From positions 1 to 7,662 of the forward strand of contig JAAZME010000278.1 of assembly GCA_012798975.1 (NCBI GenBank): a stretch of DNA of 7,662 nt. The letters are read 5' to 3'. This DNA comes from Gallicola sp. (GTDB lineage Bacteria > Bacillota > Clostridia > Tissierellales > Peptoniphilaceae). The position numbers and the translations under genes are program-made. The first letter of the stretch is position 1; each line of letters begins with the position of its first letter. Positions 5,484 through 7,662 of the stretch are shown here, one piece after another. The notes below the pieces were generated by a model that was not told where the DNA came from, did not search any database, and was given only the letters and a program-made list of their open reading frames with translations.

Positions 5484-6242
5484 ATGTTTGATTATAAGGG
5501 AAAAGTAGTCTTTATCACTGGAGGATCTTCAGGTCTTGGCACACAAATGGCCAGAGGATTTGCACAACAAGGGGCGGATCTAGTTATTACCGCAAGACGT
5601 ATAGAAAAGTTGGAAGCTGTAGCAGAAGATTTAAGACAATACGGAACGAAAGTACTGCCTGTAAAATGTGATGTTACTGTTACAGAAGAAGTAAATGAAG
5701 CTGTAGAAAAGGCTGTTAAAGAATTTGGCAAAATAGATGTCTTAGTCAACAACGGAGGAAGCAGCAAGAATGCAGCTGTAACTGAAATGACGGATGAAGA
5801 ATGGGATTTTACGATCGAAACGGACCTTTCTTCAGTATTTAAGATGACGCGTGCTGTGGCGAATAAAATGGCGGAAAAGAATTACGGAAGAATTATTAAT
5901 ATTGCTTCTATGTACGGGATTTTAGGAACGAATCAAAACACCTCTGCCTATCATGCTTCAAAAGCCGGTGTAATAAACTTTACAAGAGCGGCGGCTGCAG
6001 AGCTGGCTCCAAAAGGAATCACTGTAAATGCAATTTGCCCTGGGTTTTTCACTACAGAGTTAACGATCGACACATTGGAAACAGATGATTTCAAACAATA
6101 TATGGGAATTACTGTACCATTAAAACGACCAGGCAATGAAGGAGAGCTGAATGCAGGAGCGATATTTTTAGGTTCTGAAGAGGCAGCTTATGTTACTGGT
6201 ATAGCTTTGCCTATCGATGGCGGATGGAGCAGTGCAAAGTAG
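5484..6242 (+). CDS. SDR-family NAD(P)-dependent oxidoreductase (classical, FabG-like)
   Basis: A 252-residue classical short-chain dehydrogenase/reductase of normal length. The Rossmann cofactor loop is TGGSSGLG (12-19), followed by the Asp63 adenine-pocket motif CDVT, NNGG at 89-92 (usually NNAG), catalytic Ser142 in NIASMYG, and Tyr156/Lys160 in YHASK. The C-terminal CPGFFTTELT and PIDGGWSS complete the fold. The Asn of the Asn-Ser-Tyr-Lys tetrad is replaced by Asp114 in ETDLSSVF, a change I recall from gluconate 5-dehydrogenase-like SDRs. ARR (38-40) after the second beta strand leans towards NADP(H). The substrate is not determinable: 3-oxoacyl-ACP, sugar acid or another ketone are all possible. 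The lack of fab genes nearby argues against a dedicated fatty-acid role. The ATG at 5484 follows AGGAGG. A strong terminator begins 11 bases after the stop. Confidence 0.93.
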   Translation: MFDYKGKVVFITGGSSGLGTQMARGFAQQGADLVITARRIEKLEAVAEDLRQYGTKVLPVKCDVTVTEEVNEAVEKAVKEFGKIDVLVNNGGSSKNAAVTEMTDEEWDFTIETDLSSVFKMTRAVANKMAEKNYGRIINIASMYGILGTNQNTSAYHASKAGVINFTRAAAAELAPKGITVNAICPGFFTTELTIDTLETDDFKQYMGITVPLKRPGNEGELNAGAIFLGSEEAAYVTGIALPIDGGWSSAK

Positions 6243-6252
6243 TTTTTTTATG

Positions 6253-6287
6253 AAAAGAAGCAGAAGATGGATTCTGCTTCTTTTTTT
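6253..6287 (+). terminator. Rho-independent terminator after the SDR gene
   Basis: GAAGCAGAA (6257-6265) and TTCTGCTTC (6272-6280) pair perfectly around a six-base loop, flanked by four A and a run of seven T (6281-6287). The A-flank means it may also act weakly on the minus strand. Confidence 0.9.
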
Positions 6288-6380
6288 AAAATCATAGATA
6301 AAAATTATGGATAAGATAAATAGAAGTATAGGCAAGGATATTTATCTACATCAATAGGCTCAAAGGAGAGGAGAACAGCC

Positions 6381-7662
6381 ATGGCAGATAAAAAAAAGAT
6401 CTCTGATTTTGCATATAAATGGATATTGATTTTTCAAAACCCCATGACAAAGGAATCCGAAGTGAATCAAAATTTTCCGAAGGAGTGTTTTTCTAGGTTT
6501 TCAGATAAGGGCAGAAGAACTTCAATCCGGCGGGCTGGTTCAAAAAGAAGCGTTGGCGGATATATCTGTGCTTTACGAAGAGCTTATCCGAATTTCAGAT
6601 AAAGAGAGATTAGGAACGATTCTTTTTTCCATGTGGAAGCATTTAAGTCAATGGACAAAAGAAGGTCTCTTAATTCCCTTCAACCGCCTTTGGTTTATTA
6701 CAGTATTAGGACGAATGGAAATGCTATGTTCAAATACTGGCATGAATCCATTTCTTTTTAGGGGTAAGCCGAAAAAAATTACTATTATCTCAAATAATGC
6801 GATCTTTGGTCAACCGCTAGAAGATAGAGAAGAAATTCAGCAGAAACTTATCCTAGCAGAAGATGGAAATGTTTCACTTGAAGCTTATATTTATGAAGAG
6901 AAAAAAGGAAATTTAGATCCAGGAAGAATAAAAGAGATCGAAATAACAAAACAACATGCAGAAAAACTTCTCTTAGAATTAAGTACATATTTTAAAAAAG
7001 ATATCGCTTTAGATATAGTTGATCAGCAAAGTTTTTGGCTTGTAAAGTTGGAAAATCAGAAAAATGAGGTTTTTCAGTATTCTGGATATCTTTTTCAGGA
7101 AGAAGAGTCCTTGGAAAAATTATCAAAAAGAATAAGAGACAGGATAAAAATAGAAAATCTTCTGCTTTTTGATGGAAAAGGTTTAATAAAAGAGAAAATA
7201 GAGAGAATAAAACTAGAATATCACAGTACATTATCTCTAAATGTAAAATCCATAAAGAATGATTCTTTTTTCAGCGGATTCGAAGATTACTATGAAATAC
7301 TGATTATCGATAGACAAACTGAAACGCTAAAACACGAACAGCGGGTAGAAGGGATTTGCGAGATTAGCAAAATATATAAAGTAGATCAAATCATTTCCTC
7401 TTTTTTAGATCAATGGGATTATAGTTTTTTTAATCAAATTGCCGGCAATGAGAACGATACAATAGAAGATAATAATCCTCGAAGAGATTTCCAAATTACG
7501 ATTGACTTTCGAAAAAGGCCTCAGCATAAAATTATCGGAACATACGATAAAAATTCTTTGCCGAAGAGTTGGTGGAGTTTTGTTAATAATTTATTGGAGT
7601 TATTACTTCATATTGGAATAGGGGATCTGTTTAATCCTTCCATTTATAACAGAAGAAAACGG
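6381..7662 (+). pseudogene. Large uncharacterised protein, frameshifted near its N-terminus and cut by the window end
   Basis: The ATG at 6381 has a strong AGGAGAGGAG site but its frame ends at 6602. The next frame is open from 6466 to the last base of the window, about 399 codons without a stop, so this is one long gene with a one-base frameshift between 6466 and 6602. Removing one T from the T5 run at 6488-6492 joins NFPKECF to LGFQIRAEEL and gives 427 residues so far, with no stop. The restored protein is soluble, Lys/Glu-rich, helical at first (KISDFAYKWILIF; ISVLYEELIRISDKERLG; MWKHLSQWTKEG) and then mixed. The last part visible, near residues 375-425, has a conserved-looking block: IDFRKRP, then GTYDKNSLPKSWW, then GIGDLFNPSIY. 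I do not recognise the family, and no catalytic motif or membrane segment is apparent. It lies alone after the SDR terminator. Frameshift versus sequencing error is undecided. Confidence 0.75.

Noticed and set aside
5492..6136. Minus-strand ORFs of 91 and 61 codons inside the SDR gene
   Set aside because: Antisense shadows of a well-conserved gene; Ser/Thr/Val-rich compositions typical of such shadows.
6470..6500. AAGGAG at 6480-6485 as a ribosome site for an independent start of the long frame
   Set aside because: No ATG, GTG or TTG lies in the long frame within a workable distance, so a frameshift from the ATG at 6381 explains the gene better.
6992..7231. Minus-strand 79-codon ORF with a hydrophobic, Phe/Leu-rich product
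   Set aside because: It looks membrane-like only because it is the complement of Lys/Glu-rich codons in the long plus-strand frame.

Overview
This is AT-rich DNA (about one third G+C by eye) with strong AGGAGG-type ribosome binding sites, short intergenic gaps and simple hairpin-plus-T terminators. That fits a low-GC Bacillota, probably an anaerobic Clostridia/Eubacteriales chromosome. No transposase, integrase, phage gene, CRISPR array, tRNA or rRNA was found. The genus cannot be fixed from the sequence.

Layout. 64-390 (-): cysteine-rich four-helix-bundle copper-binding protein. 601-1047 (+): DUF1810 protein. 1149-2017 (-): CPBP-family membrane protease gene broken by a one-base frameshift in a homopolymer; it converges with DUF1810 on one long perfect hairpin. 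2018-2806: a region without a large gene, holding a 19-codon lipoprotein-signal ORF (+) and a small decayed-looking gene (-) that converge on a second bidirectional terminator. 2807-3757 (+): D-2-hydroxyacid dehydrogenase with a TTG start. 3871-4740 (+): PPK2-type polyphosphate kinase. 4864-5322 (+): hemerythrin-like protein, start moved downstream to an ATG. 5484-6242 (+): classical short-chain dehydrogenase/reductase. 6381 to beyond the window end (+): a large unrecognised protein whose reading frame is broken near residue 37 and then stays open for about 390 codons to the last base.

Most genes look like single transcription units with their own terminator; only the dehydrogenase and PPK2 genes (113 bases apart, no terminator seen between them) could share a transcript. 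A copper-binding protein, a hemerythrin, a polyphosphate-dependent nucleotide kinase and two NAD(P)-dependent oxidoreductases loosely suggest metal, oxygen and energy-stress housekeeping, but nothing shows that they form one pathway. The most notable features are two clear frameshifts in A/T homopolymers, two short suspected decayed genes, and the uncharacterised C-terminal protein. No convincing new multi-gene system is visible.
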